Positions 36,001 to 47,089 are shown, counted from the stretch's first letter. The stretch is 64,000 nucleotides of DNA from Chamaecrista fasciculata (GCA_003254925.1 QANZ01004973.1:36193-100192); one strand, 5' to 3'. Numbers and translations: made by a program. The notes: generated by a model from the sequence alone, not told the origin.

Positions 36001-36469
36001 CAACCTTATCATTAAAGACCATAAATAGATCAGATCAATACTGTTTAATTTCTACATTCTACTGTTGTGGAAGGTCAAGAAAATACAGGTGGAAAAGAAG
36101 GTTGAAGTGCTGGTGGACAAAGAATTAGGAAGCAACTATGACAGAATAGAGGTGGAAGAGATGCTTCAAGTAGCTTTACTTTGCACTCAAAATCTACCAA
36201 ACCATCGTCCTAAAATGTCAGAAGTAGTCAGAATGCTGGAAGGAGATGGCCTTGCAGAGAAGTGGGCAGCTTCACACAACAATGGCAGTACTCTCAGCAG
36301 CATCACCAACTTTTCCAGCAATAGAAGCAATAATAGTTCATCTTCTTCACGCCCTACTATTGCTTCAAGACTACTTGATGATAACAATAATATGGGGGTG
36401 GATGGAGGTGATGATGATGATGAACACTCCTTGGATTCTTATGCCATGGAGCTTTCTGGTCCTAGATAA
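30005..36469 (+). CDS. SARK/CIK3: LRR receptor-like kinase, subfamily LRR-II, SARK/CIK2-CIK3 type
   Basis: The model has 11 exons: join(30005..30086, 30171..30303, 30400..30471, 30881..31024, 31157..31228, 31419..31478, 32088..32188, 32919..33050, 33144..33488, 34345..34724, 36074..36469). That is 1917 nt and 638 residues, with all GT-AG borders. Order: signal peptide (about 1-20, Phe-rich); LRR cap with [16 protein letters not shown]; LRRs split into 72/144/72-nt exons as typical of LRR-II; a short Ser-rich stretch; a membrane segment (about 229-251) followed by WYRKKGQ; and the kinase domain. The kinase has [11 protein letters not shown] (300-310), Lys321, HRD (414-416) and DFG (434-436), so it should be active and of the RD type. 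The acidic tail ends AMELSGPR. Sequence order and the DDDDE...[12 protein letters not shown] end match Arabidopsis At4g30520 (SARK/CIK3) and its paralogue At2g23950. In Arabidopsis these act as co-receptors in CLE-peptide signalling and in senescence. The usual Trp before the last exon (MLEW) is Met here (MLEM). Introns 6, 7, 9 and 10 hold foldback elements. Confidence 0.93.
30517..30555. repeat. Poly-T run with an unresolved base in intron 3
   Basis: About 38 T residues interrupted by one N at 30537, inside intron 3 of the receptor kinase. The length in the assembly is probably unreliable. Confidence 0.8.
32290..32675. mobile_element. Foldback element in intron 7 of the receptor kinase
   Basis: The left arm has gcacaaaactcctatgaatt, aaagtgacgaaagacccttg and aacttttgactttgtgc. 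The right arm returns as gcacaaaatcagaagttcaa, ggagggttttctgtcacttt and tgaagttcatggggattc. Arms are about 90 bp around an AT-rich centre. No target duplication was established. Confidence 0.6.
33820..34198. mobile_element. Foldback MITE, Mutator-type, in intron 9 of the receptor kinase
   Basis: Ends are GGCTAAAGTGTACTTTTGGT and CAAAAGTGCACTATGACC. The arms contain repeated ttggtcccata / tatgggaccaa units. A perfect 9-bp target duplication TTTATTTTT lies at 33811-33819 and 34199-34207. Same family as 10247-10701, 35576-35915, 44358-44816 and 62751-63159. Confidence 0.8.
35576..35915. mobile_element. Foldback MITE, Mutator-type, in intron 10 of the receptor kinase
   Basis: Ends are GGCTAAAGTATAAATTTAGT and ACCAAATTTACACTTTGACC. 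The inner arms contain gtcccatatcttttg-type units on the left and caaaagatatgggac on the right. Flanks ATCAAGTCA (35567-35575) and ATTAAGTCA (35916-35924) match at 8 of 9 positions. Confidence 0.75.
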
Positions 36470-37290
36470 ACGGAAGAATATGGAGAGTAAAAATTAAAGG
36501 GGAATGAATTTTTTTTGGGGGGTCTTAATCATAATTCTTTTAAGATGGGTATATTAAATTTCTTCTTTTTCTTGGACAAAAACATATATATATTTGTCAT
36601 ACAATTTTATGGCTTTGAGATTGTCTAAGAAGCATTGTGGACAACAGTGACATGTAAAATTTGAATTGTTCATGTGTAATTAAAGCTCTGTGGTCTGGTC
36701 TTCACTGGCGAGTTTAGTATAGTAAAATAAGTAGTCTCTTCTATTGTGATAAATTCATATTTAAATTATTGTGGAAAAAAGTGTTTATACTTTATATTTA
36801 GTGTTTGATAGAGGGCTATTTTGGTCTTAAATGTATGGTTTAATGTTTTTTGGTCCTAAATTATTAAATGCGATCATACTCCTTTCGTTTTAAGTTCGAA
36901 TGTGATGAATTCAAAGTCATATATTGTTTTAAAATAATATTTTCTCTATCNTTAATATTTTAATACCAAAATATTATTAATATCAACGATATACTAATTA
37001 TACATATAAAACAAATAAATTTTTTCATACACAAGACCTTGTCTAATTCAACATTTTTATTAAATAAGTTAATAATATCAGGAGTTGGATGGTTTTTTTT
37101 TTTTTAGATTTTTGAAAATTAAGAAATCAAAGTGAAATTAATTAAATTTAAGGGATAAAACTGAAACATGGCGACAAATTAAGGGAACGAAAGTAGAATT
37201 TCTCCTAGTTACAATTAATCCCAACTTCTGTCTTTGTTAAATTCTCAAACCTAAATCCTTATATATAAATTTTAGGATAAATTTATTGAC
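36470..37290. other. 3' region of the receptor kinase and intergenic
   Basis: The first ~250 bp probably include the 3' untranslated region of the kinase gene. At 36800-36960 are unpaired tttggtcct-type units; an N lies at about 36951. No gene seen. Confidence 0.35.
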
Positions 37291-37299
37291 ATGTACCAC

Positions 37300-38159
37300 T
37301 TTGGTATTTTATTTTTTCAAAAAGTGTTACCGACTTTGATATCCAATTTAAAATTTCCGTAAAAAAATGTTAACGGTGGTAGGCACACGTGCGTTTCACG
37401 AGGGACCAAAAACACATCATTAACTTTCATTCATCACACCATTCGCGATTCATCATCTTCATCACCCTTGAACCAGTTCGCTCATTCATCTTCCATTTGT
37501 GATTCACACTTTGCGATTCATCTTCGCTCATTCATCTTCCATTTGCAATTCACACTTCGCGATTCATCTTCCATTTGCGATTTCAGTTTCATCACTTGCG
37601 ATTCCGTTTAGCGATTGACACTGCCACTCGAAATCGAAACCCTATTCATCCTCCATCTTCAAAATCGAACTCCATTTCAGTTTTGAAACCCTAAATTCCT
37701 CTCTCCTTTCCGTCACAAATCGAAGGTTTCGAATGAGGCGTTTTGAAGATGGACGAATGAGTTTCGAATGGATTTCATGCCTAGATTTTCTGTGTGGAAT
37801 GGATTTCGTCCTGGATTTTTAGCGTGAAGATGGATTTCAAATGGGTCGCGAATGGAGGAAGAAGACGAAATGGGTATGGGTTTTCAGTGTGAAGATGGAT
37901 TTCAAATGGTTTTCGATGGGTTCCGAATGGAGGAAGATAGAATGGATTTCGAATGGCTTTTGATGGGTTCCGAATGGAAGAAGACGAAATTGGTATGGGT
38001 TTCAACGTTGAAGATGGGTTTCACAGCGCTGGTTCAAGGCCAATGAAGATGATGAATCGCGAATGGGATCAAGGCTGGATGGTGTTTTTGGTAGCTCGTG
38101 CTTTTCACGTGCTAACACTGTTAAAAACTAACTGAATTTCTAAATTGAATACCAAAATG
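37300..38159. mobile_element. Foldback element with captured-looking tandem interior
   Basis: The left end (cactttggtattttattttt ... gttaacggtggtaggcac) is mirrored by the right end (gctaacactgttaaaaac ... gaataccaaaatg). The interior has short tandem repeats of ttcgcgattcatcttccattt (37490-37580) and of gaatggaggaagaagacgaaatgggtatggg (37850-38000). The short open frames there are products of the repeats. A hAT-type element abuts its right end. Confidence 0.5.
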
Positions 38160-39244
38160 TAGGGATGAGCACGGGCTGGGTTGGGGCGGGCTGGGGGATT
38201 TTTCCAGCCCAACCCGCACAACAATCTGCGGGTTGGGTTGGGTTGGGTTTTAAAAATTTTACATTTCAGCCCGAACCAACCCAACCCGCGGGCCTGCGGG
38301 TTGGGTTGGGTTAACCCACGGGCTATCTCAGATTCCACATAAGCTTAATAAAAAAATTTTAAAAAAAAATATCCAGATCACAAATTGAAATCTCTCGGCT
38401 TTCAACATTTTCTGATGCATCTTCGAAGGTCTCCGACTACAATAATGGCGTCTGATGCATCTTCGAAGGTCTCCGGCTACAATAATGGCGTCAAGTAGCA
38501 AACTCACCACTATAACTGCGGTTGCGACCACCATAATAAGTCGGAAAAATCCACAGTGACGGGAGCTTGGTCACGGTGACAATTTCTACTCATTTTTCGC
38601 CGTCTTCGACCCACACTGTCGCTGCCGAGGAGCTTGGTCATGGTGGCGAGTTCTACTGATTCCTCGCCGTCTTTGTCTCACGCTGCCGCTGCCGCTGACA
38701 AGGGAAGTTCCATGTAGCGACGTCGAGAGAGAAGAGGAAGGGAACGATGGCAACGATGGGTGACGACGATTTTGTGGAGAGAAGAGGAATGGAACGACGG
38801 CAACAATGGGTTTTGTGGAGAGATCTGAGAAGAGGAAAGATCGATTTTGTGGGTTTGATGTTTTTTGAAGAAGAGAAGAGGAAGGACTCGTTGGCGGCTG
38901 AGGAGATAGATATTCTTGAAGGTGACTTGCAAAAATTAGGGTAAGTAGAGTTAAGTGAGTGGGAGGAAAATATGTGGCTAAGATTTTATTTTTAAATACA
39001 ACATGTGGCTGAGATCAATTCATGTGTATTATATAAAAATAAAAAATATATATATTATATATATGCGGGCTCGCGGGTTGGGTTGGGTTTAAAACTCTTG
39101 AACCCGTAGCCCAACCCGCACACATGCGGGCTCAATTTTTTAAAACCAAACCAACCCGTGAGCCCGAACCAACCCAACCCGCGGCTGCGGGTTGGGTTGG
39201 TTCCTGCGGGCTCGCGGGTTGGCGGTCCCATTTGCTCATCCCTA
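38160..39244. mobile_element. hAT-type nonautonomous element with GGGTTGGGTT subterminal repeats
   Basis: Ends TAGGGATGAGC (38160-38170) and GCTCATCCCTA (39234-39244) are inverted. Both subterminal zones consist of gcgggttgggttgggtt and its complement. The interior contains a 48-bp tandem duplication (gatgcatcttcgaaggtctc, 38411-38492) and a ~75-bp duplication around ggagcttggtca and cgccgtctt (38565-38690). The flanking 8-mers do not match, so the target duplication is lost. No transposase. Confidence 0.65.
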
Positions 39245-39399
39245 AACACGATGGGCCAAGCCCAGAAGTGGATGGCACTTTTTTAAAACGAAAAAAAAAT
39301 CAGTACTATGTATGACGTTTTAAAACATTAATGATCTTATCAAAATCAAATAATCATATAAATCTGTGGTGACTCAGTTTAAGCCAAAAATCAGTACTA

Positions 39400-41353
39400 G
39401 GCATGACGTTTTCTTCCCGAGGAGATGGGAGAACATCATCAGCCAAAGGTATACCAATGAATCATTTGTGGACTATTAATTGTTTGAGTAAACTAAGAGC
39501 TCGCTTCTGAATTTGGACTTTTGGCTGATAGGTCCCTGAATTTTGCGAAGTGTACAAATCGGTCCTCGAATTTTCAAAACACTATACTAATAGGTCCCTC
39601 CATCATATTGTCGTTACAAAAAAGCTGACGTGTACACAAAGGACGCTGATGTGTCCCGTTATGTCCACGACAGCACCCGCTATCTTAAAAAGAAAATTGC
39701 CACGTCAATAAAAAAAAGTGACACATCAGCATTTTGCCATTGCACTTATAGGTCTCTGACACATTTTTATTTCATTATTCTCAATTCACCCTCTTTTTCA
39801 TCAACTTCATTTATTTTAGTCCTAAATCCTCAAAATAAAATTGTAAAGTATCCCAAAACTCTTCTAAATATTCCAATTTAGTTCTTAAAAATATAAAAAA
39901 CCCTAAACCCTAAAACCTTAAAAAAAAAAAAAATTGAGTTGAACAATTAGATCCTTGACCCATTCTTATCTCATTATTCCCATTTCCCCCTCTTTTTCAT
40001 CATCTTTATTCATTTTAGTCCAAAATCTTCAAAATAAAATTATAAAGTGTATCAAAACTCTTCCAAACATTCAATTTAGTCCTTAAAAATATTAAAAACC
40101 CTAAACCCTAAACCCCTAAAATTTTGATTTTTTTTAATCTTCATCTTCATCTTTTTTGATTAATTTTTTTTTTGATCTTCATGATCATCTTATCTTTTTC
40201 CCTTAACCCTAAACCCTAAACCCATTTTTTTCCCTTTTAGATCTCCGTCTTATACCCCCCAAACCCCTCTCATCTGGGTGTGTCTCTCAACAGCCAAATT
40301 CATTTCCCTGTTATTCATTCCCTTATATTAGTTGACTAATACCGTGCATGCGAAATTACTAGTTGTTCTCTGATTTATCCCATTTTTTCTTGAATTTTTT
40401 TTATTGGGATTTTCCTGAAGGATGTGAGCTTTCTCCTACAAAAGAGAAGCTTCAATCCTTCATCTGGATATCAGAATGGCAAGTCGAGATTACTTTTTGG
40501 GATTGATTGCAATTTCTGCTTGTATAATTTTTTTTTTCGACCTGGTGAAATGGGTAGTTCTTGAGAGTCCAACACTAACGAAATCGATGCGTCGGTGGGT
40601 AGCTTGGTTTGGGTTCGCCGCCGGAATGGGTCGTGGTGGCCTGGCCGGATAATGGGTCTCGCTGAGGGTTGTTTGGTTTTGCCGAGATCGGGTACACCAA
40701 AAATAAGGGACAAGAACCATCACAATTTCAATTGGGGATTTGACTCAGATTTAAAAGCATGACTGGGTTTTGGAGGAGGAGGAAGAAGATGATGTTGATG
40801 ATGATTTTAAGATAACGGGTGCTGACGTGGACATAACGAGACACATCAGCGTCCGTTATGTACACGTCATCTTTTTTGTAACGACAATATTGCGAAGGGA
40901 CCTATTAGTATAGCATTTTAAAAATTCGAAGACCGGCTTGTACACTTCGCAAATTCAAGGACCTATCAGCCATGGCGTCCAAAATTCATTCAAGGACCGG
41001 ATTGTTAGTTTACTCTTAATTGTTTCAATCGCAATGTGCATTGAGTAGTTTTGAAATGTGATGCTTGAATTTTGAACTCCTACACGTGATTCTTGTACTT
41101 TGTTACTAAAAACAGACAAACAGATTCTACAGTGGCCGTTGTAACTTGCTGTGAAACACTGATTGAAGCAATGATGAGTTTGGAATTAGGTACGCGGATT
41201 GCCATGGCATGAGAAAGAGATAAGGTTATTGAAATAAACCACAAAATGGAAAGATATTTTGTTCGGGCTATTCTTGAAGCCGAAAGAGAAATAGAACTGG
41301 CCGTGAGCCGTCAGTTGAAAATGCAAGAGATGAACTCTAAATTTGATTATCAG
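39400..41353 (+). pseudogene. Broken gene of unknown type, split by a MULE-like insertion
   Basis: A possible first exon (39401-39448) starts ATG and reads MTFSSRGDGRTSSAK plus one base before GTATACC. A second open block follows the inserted element. From about 41111, after CAG, it begins AT TCT ACA, restoring codon GAT and reading DSTVAVVTCCETLIEAMMS, LELGTRIAMA, then TGA (41210-41212). It then stays open: ERDKVIEINHKMERYFVRAI, LEAEREIELAVSRQL, KMQEMNSKFDYQ, up to a good donor CAG|GTACGT at 41354. The frame carries across the intron and past the stop, so this looks like a real gene that acquired a nonsense codon. I do not recognise the family; the second part looks helical and charged. No later exon was found before 43 kb. 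Confidence 0.35.
39486..41015. mobile_element. MULE-like foldback element, 1530 bp, with telomere-like repeats
   Basis: Ends GAGTAAACTAAGAGCTCG and TTAGTTTACTC are inverted. The arms of about 200 bp share ataggtccct, gtacaaatcgg / cttgtacacttcgc and ctgacgtg...gacgctgatgtg. A perfect 10-bp direct repeat TTAATTGTTT flanks it at 39476-39485 and 41016-41025. The interior has two copies of a ~150-bp unit (39765-39917, 39958-40110) and three short ccctaaaccctaaa tracts (near 39900, 40098 and 40205). It also has a GC-richer patch (40545-40740) that may be captured gene sequence. Confidence 0.75.
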
Positions 41354-41369
41354 GTACGTGTTAAAAGAA

Positions 41370-41760
41370 AAGGCGTAACCTTAGCAGTGACTAAACTCTA
41401 GAACAAGTTAAGTAATTCCTAATAGTAAACTCTGAACTGATAGTATTTTTTAAAAAACAAACATATAATAATTTGATCCTGAAAGATACAATTCAATCAT
41501 TCAAAAATTGAAATAGACAATTTAGTTGAGTTTTCTCATGTTTAGTTAATTTATAGACTATTTAGTTCTTAAAAGAAAAAGATGATTATCCCCTAAAAGA
41601 ACCAAAACAATATACTCGTCAATTGACATAAATAATTTGGTCTGTTATAAAATACTCATTAATTCATTAGGATTTGAAATAACCAAATTATATACTGGTT
41701 GGCCAATGAAAAAGACTGAATTATGAGTTCACTCTATAAATTAACCCTCTAAAATATACA
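41370..41760. repeat. Decayed foldback-type sequence
   Basis: Units such as gaaccaaaacaatatactcg and gtttagttaatttatagac recur in opposite orientation. Arms are too degraded to place ends. Confidence 0.3.
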
Positions 41761-43089
41761 CATACAAATCAACAACTCAATCTTTAAAGATCTAGCTCAA
41801 ACTCTTTAATTCCTAAAAATTACAGAACTTATAATCTTCATCTTTTGTCTTATACGTTACTCCTAAAAAATAAACTTAAAGGATTATAGATTGCCTATAA
41901 GAATTTCAAAATTAAGCTATCAATTTATATAGCAGTATTAAGACAACAGGAATTCAACTTGTACTATTAATTAATATGCAGAAATGCAACTAAATTATTA
42001 TGTTATTACGAAAAAAAAAACTAAATTATTTTGTTAAATATTTGATGAGAAACCATAGAAAAAGATGAGAGGAAATATAAAGTAGTAACAGTAGAGAGGA
42101 GAAGAGATAATTTTGGGGAGGAAGATGCGAATAAGCAGTGGTCAGGAGGAAAATGACAAGAAGAGAGTAAAGTATTGATAGATCCAAAGCAAATGGGGTG
42201 TGCGTGGGACAGAGATGCCGTGGTGTTTTTAAATGTGGCTGGTCAGTCAGTAAGCATTCGCAACGTGACAAAAGTTAAAAAAGATGGCAAAGGCGGGATT
42301 CTTATTTCCTCAAATCTGGATCTTCTTCAATCCTTTCCTTCCTCTATCACTTATTAAAAACCCTCTTGAAACAGACACTACTCTTAGTGCTTGCCACCTA
42401 ACTACTCCTACTCTTGTATTGTACCATGATCTCATTATCGTCCATCTTGCCATGTGCATTTTACACTATTACCTACTGGTTACTATTTTCGTCAAATAGT
42501 AATTTTAGTCCTAAAATTATTGAACTTTTCACAGAAGTAATACAAATTACCCCACATCCCCTTTGTCGTCTGTTTCTCTTTTTTGCTTTGGGATATTTTT
42601 TTTTTCTTCGCTCCAGATCGAGGTAGGGAAACCCAAGATTAAGATAATCTCTCAACAATAAACAATATATGAATTCCCAGATAGAGATTCATAGAGGGAA
42701 ACATTTCATAAGCAAGAAAAAAAAGTTAAAGAGAACATAAACATTCAGAAACAGGACAATTAATCAATTAGCAAGCATACCAAAATTTAAGTGCCAGAAA
42801 CAATCGTGTGTTTGTGGTAGCTAAATTATAATAATTATCTAATAACAAGAACAAAAAGCACCAAACTTGATCAATGTTGCTTGAAGGGTAGAAACTAAAT
42901 TAGGAATCTCAGAAACAAAATTACAGGAAGTTCATTCATAGTAATAATTTAAGATTAAAAGTAAAAATAAATTAACAAAAAGAAAAAGAAAGGTACAATA
43001 ATAATAATAACGCTAATTGGCGGAAGGAAGTGAAAGGGAGGGTTTTGAATTGAGATACCTTTTTTTTTGTTTTGGTTTTTTTGGAGTAA
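41761..43089. other. Intergenic and presumed 3' region of SMT2
   Basis: No gene supported. The 60-81-codon frames here are on both strands and lack features. The ~60 bp before 43089 should belong to the 3' untranslated region of SMT2. Confidence 0.4.
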
Positions 43090-44175
43090 TTAAGAAGGAG
43101 GAGTAGGAGAGAGAGGTTTTCTGCAGAGAACCATGTGCATAGGCGAGAAAATTCCAGAATCACCTCCTTTGGTCAAATAGTCAGCAGTCTTGAATAGCAT
43201 CTCATGAACATCCACGGTCCCTTGTGGTGCGATTCCCAACGCAGCCAGAAGCGTTATCACAATGTGGTTCCTCCAGTACGCGATTCGGCCCATCTTGAGC
43301 CGGGTCCACCACGGTTGAGCCGGCGGTTTAGCCAGATCTTTCTCCTTCACCACCTCAAACCCTACTTTCCGAGCCGTCTCGCCGATATCCGCGTAACTCC
43401 TTAGACCAGGCAACGCATCTCCTCGCTCAATCCCCTGAATCACCTCCACGTGTTCCGGGTTTTCCGGTTTGTACTTCTCGGTCGTAACCCACTCGTAAGA
43501 AACATACATCGAACCGGGTTTAAGAACCCGGAAGATCTCAGAATAAACCTCTTCGAGCTTAGGCGCGTGACACGTAGCTTCGATGGAATAAGCACCGTCG
43601 AAACTGTTATCAGGAAAAGGCATCTCGAGGAAATTACCGCATACGACTTCGCAGAGAGAGTCTAATCCGGCTTTTTTGTTATGCAATCTGGCTCGATTTA
43701 CTTGGTATTCGTTGATGGTGATTCCGACGACTTTGGCGCGAGAATGGGCGGCGATTGCGCGCATGGGCCCACCGACGCCGCATCCAACGTCTAAAATTCG
43801 CTCGCCGGGTTTGACGTCGATGAGATCCACCGCCATCTGTTCGTGGAGGCGCGTGGCGTCACGGTGAGATTTTCCGGGGATGGAAGGAGAGAAATGGAAG
43901 GACTGACCCCAACCCCACTCGTAAATGTCAGTAACTAAATTGTAGAAAGTGTCGACAAAATCGGGGACTTTCTCGGCTTTCTCGATCTCTTTGGGCCGGC
44001 GGAAGAACGACCAGTACTGTTTGTATTTGTCTTGGACTTTCTCGGCGGAGATGGATCCGCCGGAGAGATCCACGGCGCGTTTGCCTTTTTGTTCGGCGGG
44101 GCCGAGGATGCAGACGAACCAGTAGAGCCCGCCGGCGAGGAGAGCTCCGGTGCAGAAGAGAGAGAGAGAGTCCAT
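43090..44175 (-). CDS. SMT2: 24-methylenesterol C-methyltransferase 2 (sterol methyltransferase)
   Basis: Single exon, 361 residues, the same length as Arabidopsis SMT2. It adds the second methyl group at C24 (24-methylenelophenol to 24-ethylidenelophenol) using S-adenosylmethionine. It thereby sets the ratio of sitosterol to campesterol at the endoplasmic reticulum. An N-terminal hydrophobic segment (about 4-24) is a membrane anchor. Conserved parts are YEWGWGQSFHF (85-95, sterol-binding region), LDVGCGVGGP (128-137, SAM-binding) and IEATCHAP (198-205). The C-terminal sterol-MT domain includes a YVSYEWV motif. The N-terminal LFCTGALLAGGLYWFVCILG and RAVDLSGGSIS separate it from SMT1, which lacks this anchor. 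The ATG is followed by an unbroken frame. The leader just upstream is a (CT)n run on the coding strand. Confidence 0.96.
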   Translation of the reverse strand: MDSLSLFCTGALLAGGLYWFVCILGPAEQKGKRAVDLSGGSISAEKVQDKYKQYWSFFRRPKEIEKAEKVPDFVDTFYNLVTDIYEWGWGQSFHFSPSIPGKSHRDATRLHEQMAVDLIDVKPGERILDVGCGVGGPMRAIAAHSRAKVVGITINEYQVNRARLHNKKAGLDSLCEVVCGNFLEMPFPDNSFDGAYSIEATCHAPKLEEVYSEIFRVLKPGSMYVSYEWVTTEKYKPENPEHVEVIQGIERGDALPGLRSYADIGETARKVGFEVVKEKDLAKPPAQPWWTRLKMGRIAYWRNHIVITLLAALGIAPQGTVDVHEMLFKTADYLTKGGDSGIFSPMHMVLCRKPLSPTPPS

Positions 44176-44176
44176 C

Positions 44177-44177
44177 G

Positions 44178-44222
<45 letters not shown>
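44177..44222. repeat. (GA)n/(CT)n microsatellite in the SMT2 leader
   Basis: About 20 GA dinucleotides on the plus strand, directly upstream of the SMT2 start codon, so the mRNA leader would carry a CT run. Confidence 0.85.
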
Positions 44223-44225
<3 letters not shown>

Positions 44226-44357
44226 AGAGAAAGTGGAGTGATTTCTGAGTGAGTTTTGTTGGAAGAGACTGTGTGGCCTATTTCTTTCTTTCTTTGGCTA
44301 TGTGGGTGTGAGGGTGTCACTCTCTAGCTAATTTACTTTATTATTGGTTTTTTTATT

Positions 44358-44816
44358 GGCTAAAGTGTACTTTTGGTCCCATAACTTTAGCAAAGTTTTC
44401 AATTTGATTCAATTACTTTTTTTGTTGCAGTTCTGGTCCCATAACTTTGGCAAAGGTCTCAATTTGATTCCATAACTTTTTTTATTGCAATTTTGGTCTC
44501 ATAACTTCTAAAAACATCTCACCGTTGGTCTCAAGTTGATTTCCATTCGTCCTATAACTTCACCCATATTTGTCACGTCATCATTCAACTCACTATGTTA
44601 GATCATCTTTAGGGGCAGATAATGGATGAAAATCAATATTAAGACCAACGGTGAGACGTTTTCAAAAGTTATAAGGCCAAAATTACAACAAAAAAAAGTT
44701 ATGGGACCAAATTGAGACCTTCGTCAAAGTTATGGGACCAAAATTACAAAAAAAAGTTATGGAACCAAATTGAAACATTTTCCAAAGTTATGAAACCAAA
44801 AATGCATTTTATCGTT
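44358..44816. mobile_element. Foldback MITE, Mutator-type, just upstream of SMT2
   Basis: Ends GGCTAAAGTGTACTTTTGGT and ACCAAAAATGCATTTTATCG. Long arms contain ttggtcccataacttt / aaagttatgggaccaa, and the inner pair is accgttggtctcaag / aagaccaacggtgag. A 9-bp direct repeat TTTTTTATT lies at 44349-44357 and 44817-44825. It lies within 200 bp of the presumed SMT2 promoter. Confidence 0.75.
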
Positions 44817-44825
44817 TTTTTTATT

Positions 44826-46380
44826 AATTTGACAACGCTAGCTAATTTATGTTTTTTTAAGAGACTTTTTTTTTCTACTTTGCACCTACTATTGGAGGAG
44901 TCCACGTGCATCCCGTGTGAATCCGGCTTAGGTTGCCTTTTTAATAATTTACCCTTTTTTATAAACCGTCAATTAAATTTTATTTTGACTGTTTCACCTA
45001 TAACGGTGCAATGAATAAATAATAAGATTTTCAACCTTCCATTTTTTTCTTTTGAACCAAGAAAAATAGCGATGAAATTAGAAAAATATCTAAAGTCGGA
45101 AATAATCGACTTATACTCAAATTGCAGGGCCAGTAATTGCTATTTACGTCTAGTATTCAATAGAGACAAAATTAATTGTTTTATTGATCCAGTTCCGATT
45201 CGCTGGCCTTGATTTGTTCTGATAAGTGACATGGTTATGAGGGGTATATCTTTGTTTGTGGCTTACCACATGACACAGCCTGCTTTGTTTTTCTTAATTT
45301 TATTTTATTCAACAATGAATCACTTCTTTCTCGCTGTCTCCAAAGTCTTTCCAACTGTTTTATGCTTTTATGATTCATCTTAAAATATATTTTAAAAGTT
45401 ACATATCATATTAAAATTGAAAACTTAAAAGAATTTTATGACAAATATATTTATATATTTTTTTTTCTTTTAACCGGCTTCTTAGGTTATAAAAGTTTAT
45501 TCAGAATATAAAGTAACAGACCAGTAAAGCTAACTCAATGACGAAAGGTTTTCAATGGTAGCCATGGAAACCGGAGGTACCGGTACCACCTCTTTTGACG
45601 CATAGCAGATTAGCAATGACGTGCCTCATACAAAAAGGGGTCCACAGTCCACTATTATGAGGTACCAGAGAGAGATGCGTATATTTTGGTTTAATTTTTT
45701 TGGCCTGATGCGTATATTTTGGTTTAGTATCTACATTTATATTTGTATTATTTTTATCATTGTGTGCAGTTTTTAAATTTTAATTATAAAGTTTATTAAA
45801 TTATATATTAATTAAATGTAAAAAAAATTATTTCCCTTAATTTTATAAATTTATTTATTGAAATTTTAAAATAAATAATTTTAACATACAACTATATTTT
45901 TAAAATTAAAATTAAAATAACAAGATCTTTTACTATTATATTACCTAATTAGAAAATGCTATGTATATAAATATTAAGGGTCAGTTGGTTTGCGTTTTTT
46001 ATAAAATTTGTTTTTATTATAATCATAGTGTGATTATAATCAAAGTTGATTATTTTTTGTAGTGGTGTTTGGATGATTGTTGATTATTTGGTGTGAAATT
46101 ATTAAAATGGGTATGTAATGACTGTGGTAGGTGGATAAAAAGCAAGGAAATTGATAAATTGTATAGGGGTATAAATGGAAAAAAAAAAGTTGGAAAAAGT
46201 AAGGTGTGATTTTATTATAATCAAAATGTGTTTGGATATGATTGTTGGTTGAAAAAAAATCAAAATATGTTACTGTTTTCCTTGAAAAGCATGAAAACTT
46301 GATTATTTTCATGTGCAAGTGGGGGTGATTATTTGATTTGGTGCACCGAATGAATTTTGGCCTATGTAATGGTGCACCAA
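44826..46380. other. Intergenic, possible MITE, no gene seen
   Basis: AT-rich. A segment from about 45977 (aagggtcagttggtttgcg) to about 46330 has attataatcatagtgtgatt and similar inverted units. It may be a MITE, but the right end is not clear. A GGTACCGGTACC palindrome lies near 45576. Confidence 0.3.
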
Positions 46381-46508
46381 AAGGACTAAAATGTACAATT
46401 TGTGCCCGACATTTGGTGGACCAGCGATGAAAATGACGCACCGTTTCGCAACAGATGAGAGAGAATGGAGGCACGCAAGCGGACTCGAATTTTTTTTTCA
46501 ATTTGGCA

Positions 46509-46510
<2 letters not shown>

Positions 46511-46587
<77 letters not shown>

Positions 46588-46612
46588 NTCTCTCTCTCTC
46601 TCTCTCTCTCTC
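46511..46612. repeat. (CT)n microsatellite, about 50 units
   Basis: Nearly pure TC dinucleotides with one N at about 46588. The open frames encoding SLSLSL and RERERE are artefacts. Nearby sequence shows an imperfect duplication of tttcacccatttgccatacc (46614 and 46705-46780). Confidence 0.9.
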
Positions 46613-47089
46613 TTTTCACCCATTTGTCATACCACTCCTTCTCCCCCATCTTCGCTTTCTTTGCAATTCATTCAATCATTATCACTAATTCAAATTAATG
46701 GATTCAATCATTTCACCCATTTGCCATACCACTCCTTCTCCCCCATCTCTCGCTCTTTTCACCCATTTGCCATACCACTCCATCACCGATTCTTCCATCA
46801 GATCACACAATTATCAATGACATGATTGGAGATAGATCGGTTGGGAGAGATAGAACGGTGGTCGATTGAGAATCGGACGGCAGACGACGGAGGAAGAGAG
46901 AGAGAGAGAGAGGCGACGGGAGAGAGACGAGAGGGAGAGAGAACAAGAAAGTATGGCTAAAATATTAGTTTTAGTCCCAAATTATTTTAACAAATTAACA
47001 ATTTGGCCCAATGTTGAGGTAATTGACTATTTTGCCCTTGTGATGGGTGATTGCTTGTTTTAGAGTATAGGTAACTATAAGTATATGTA

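Noticed and set aside
46391..46825. Open frames of about 150 codons with long Ser-Leu or Arg-Glu repeats
   Set aside because: They are translations of the (CT)n microsatellite and span an N.
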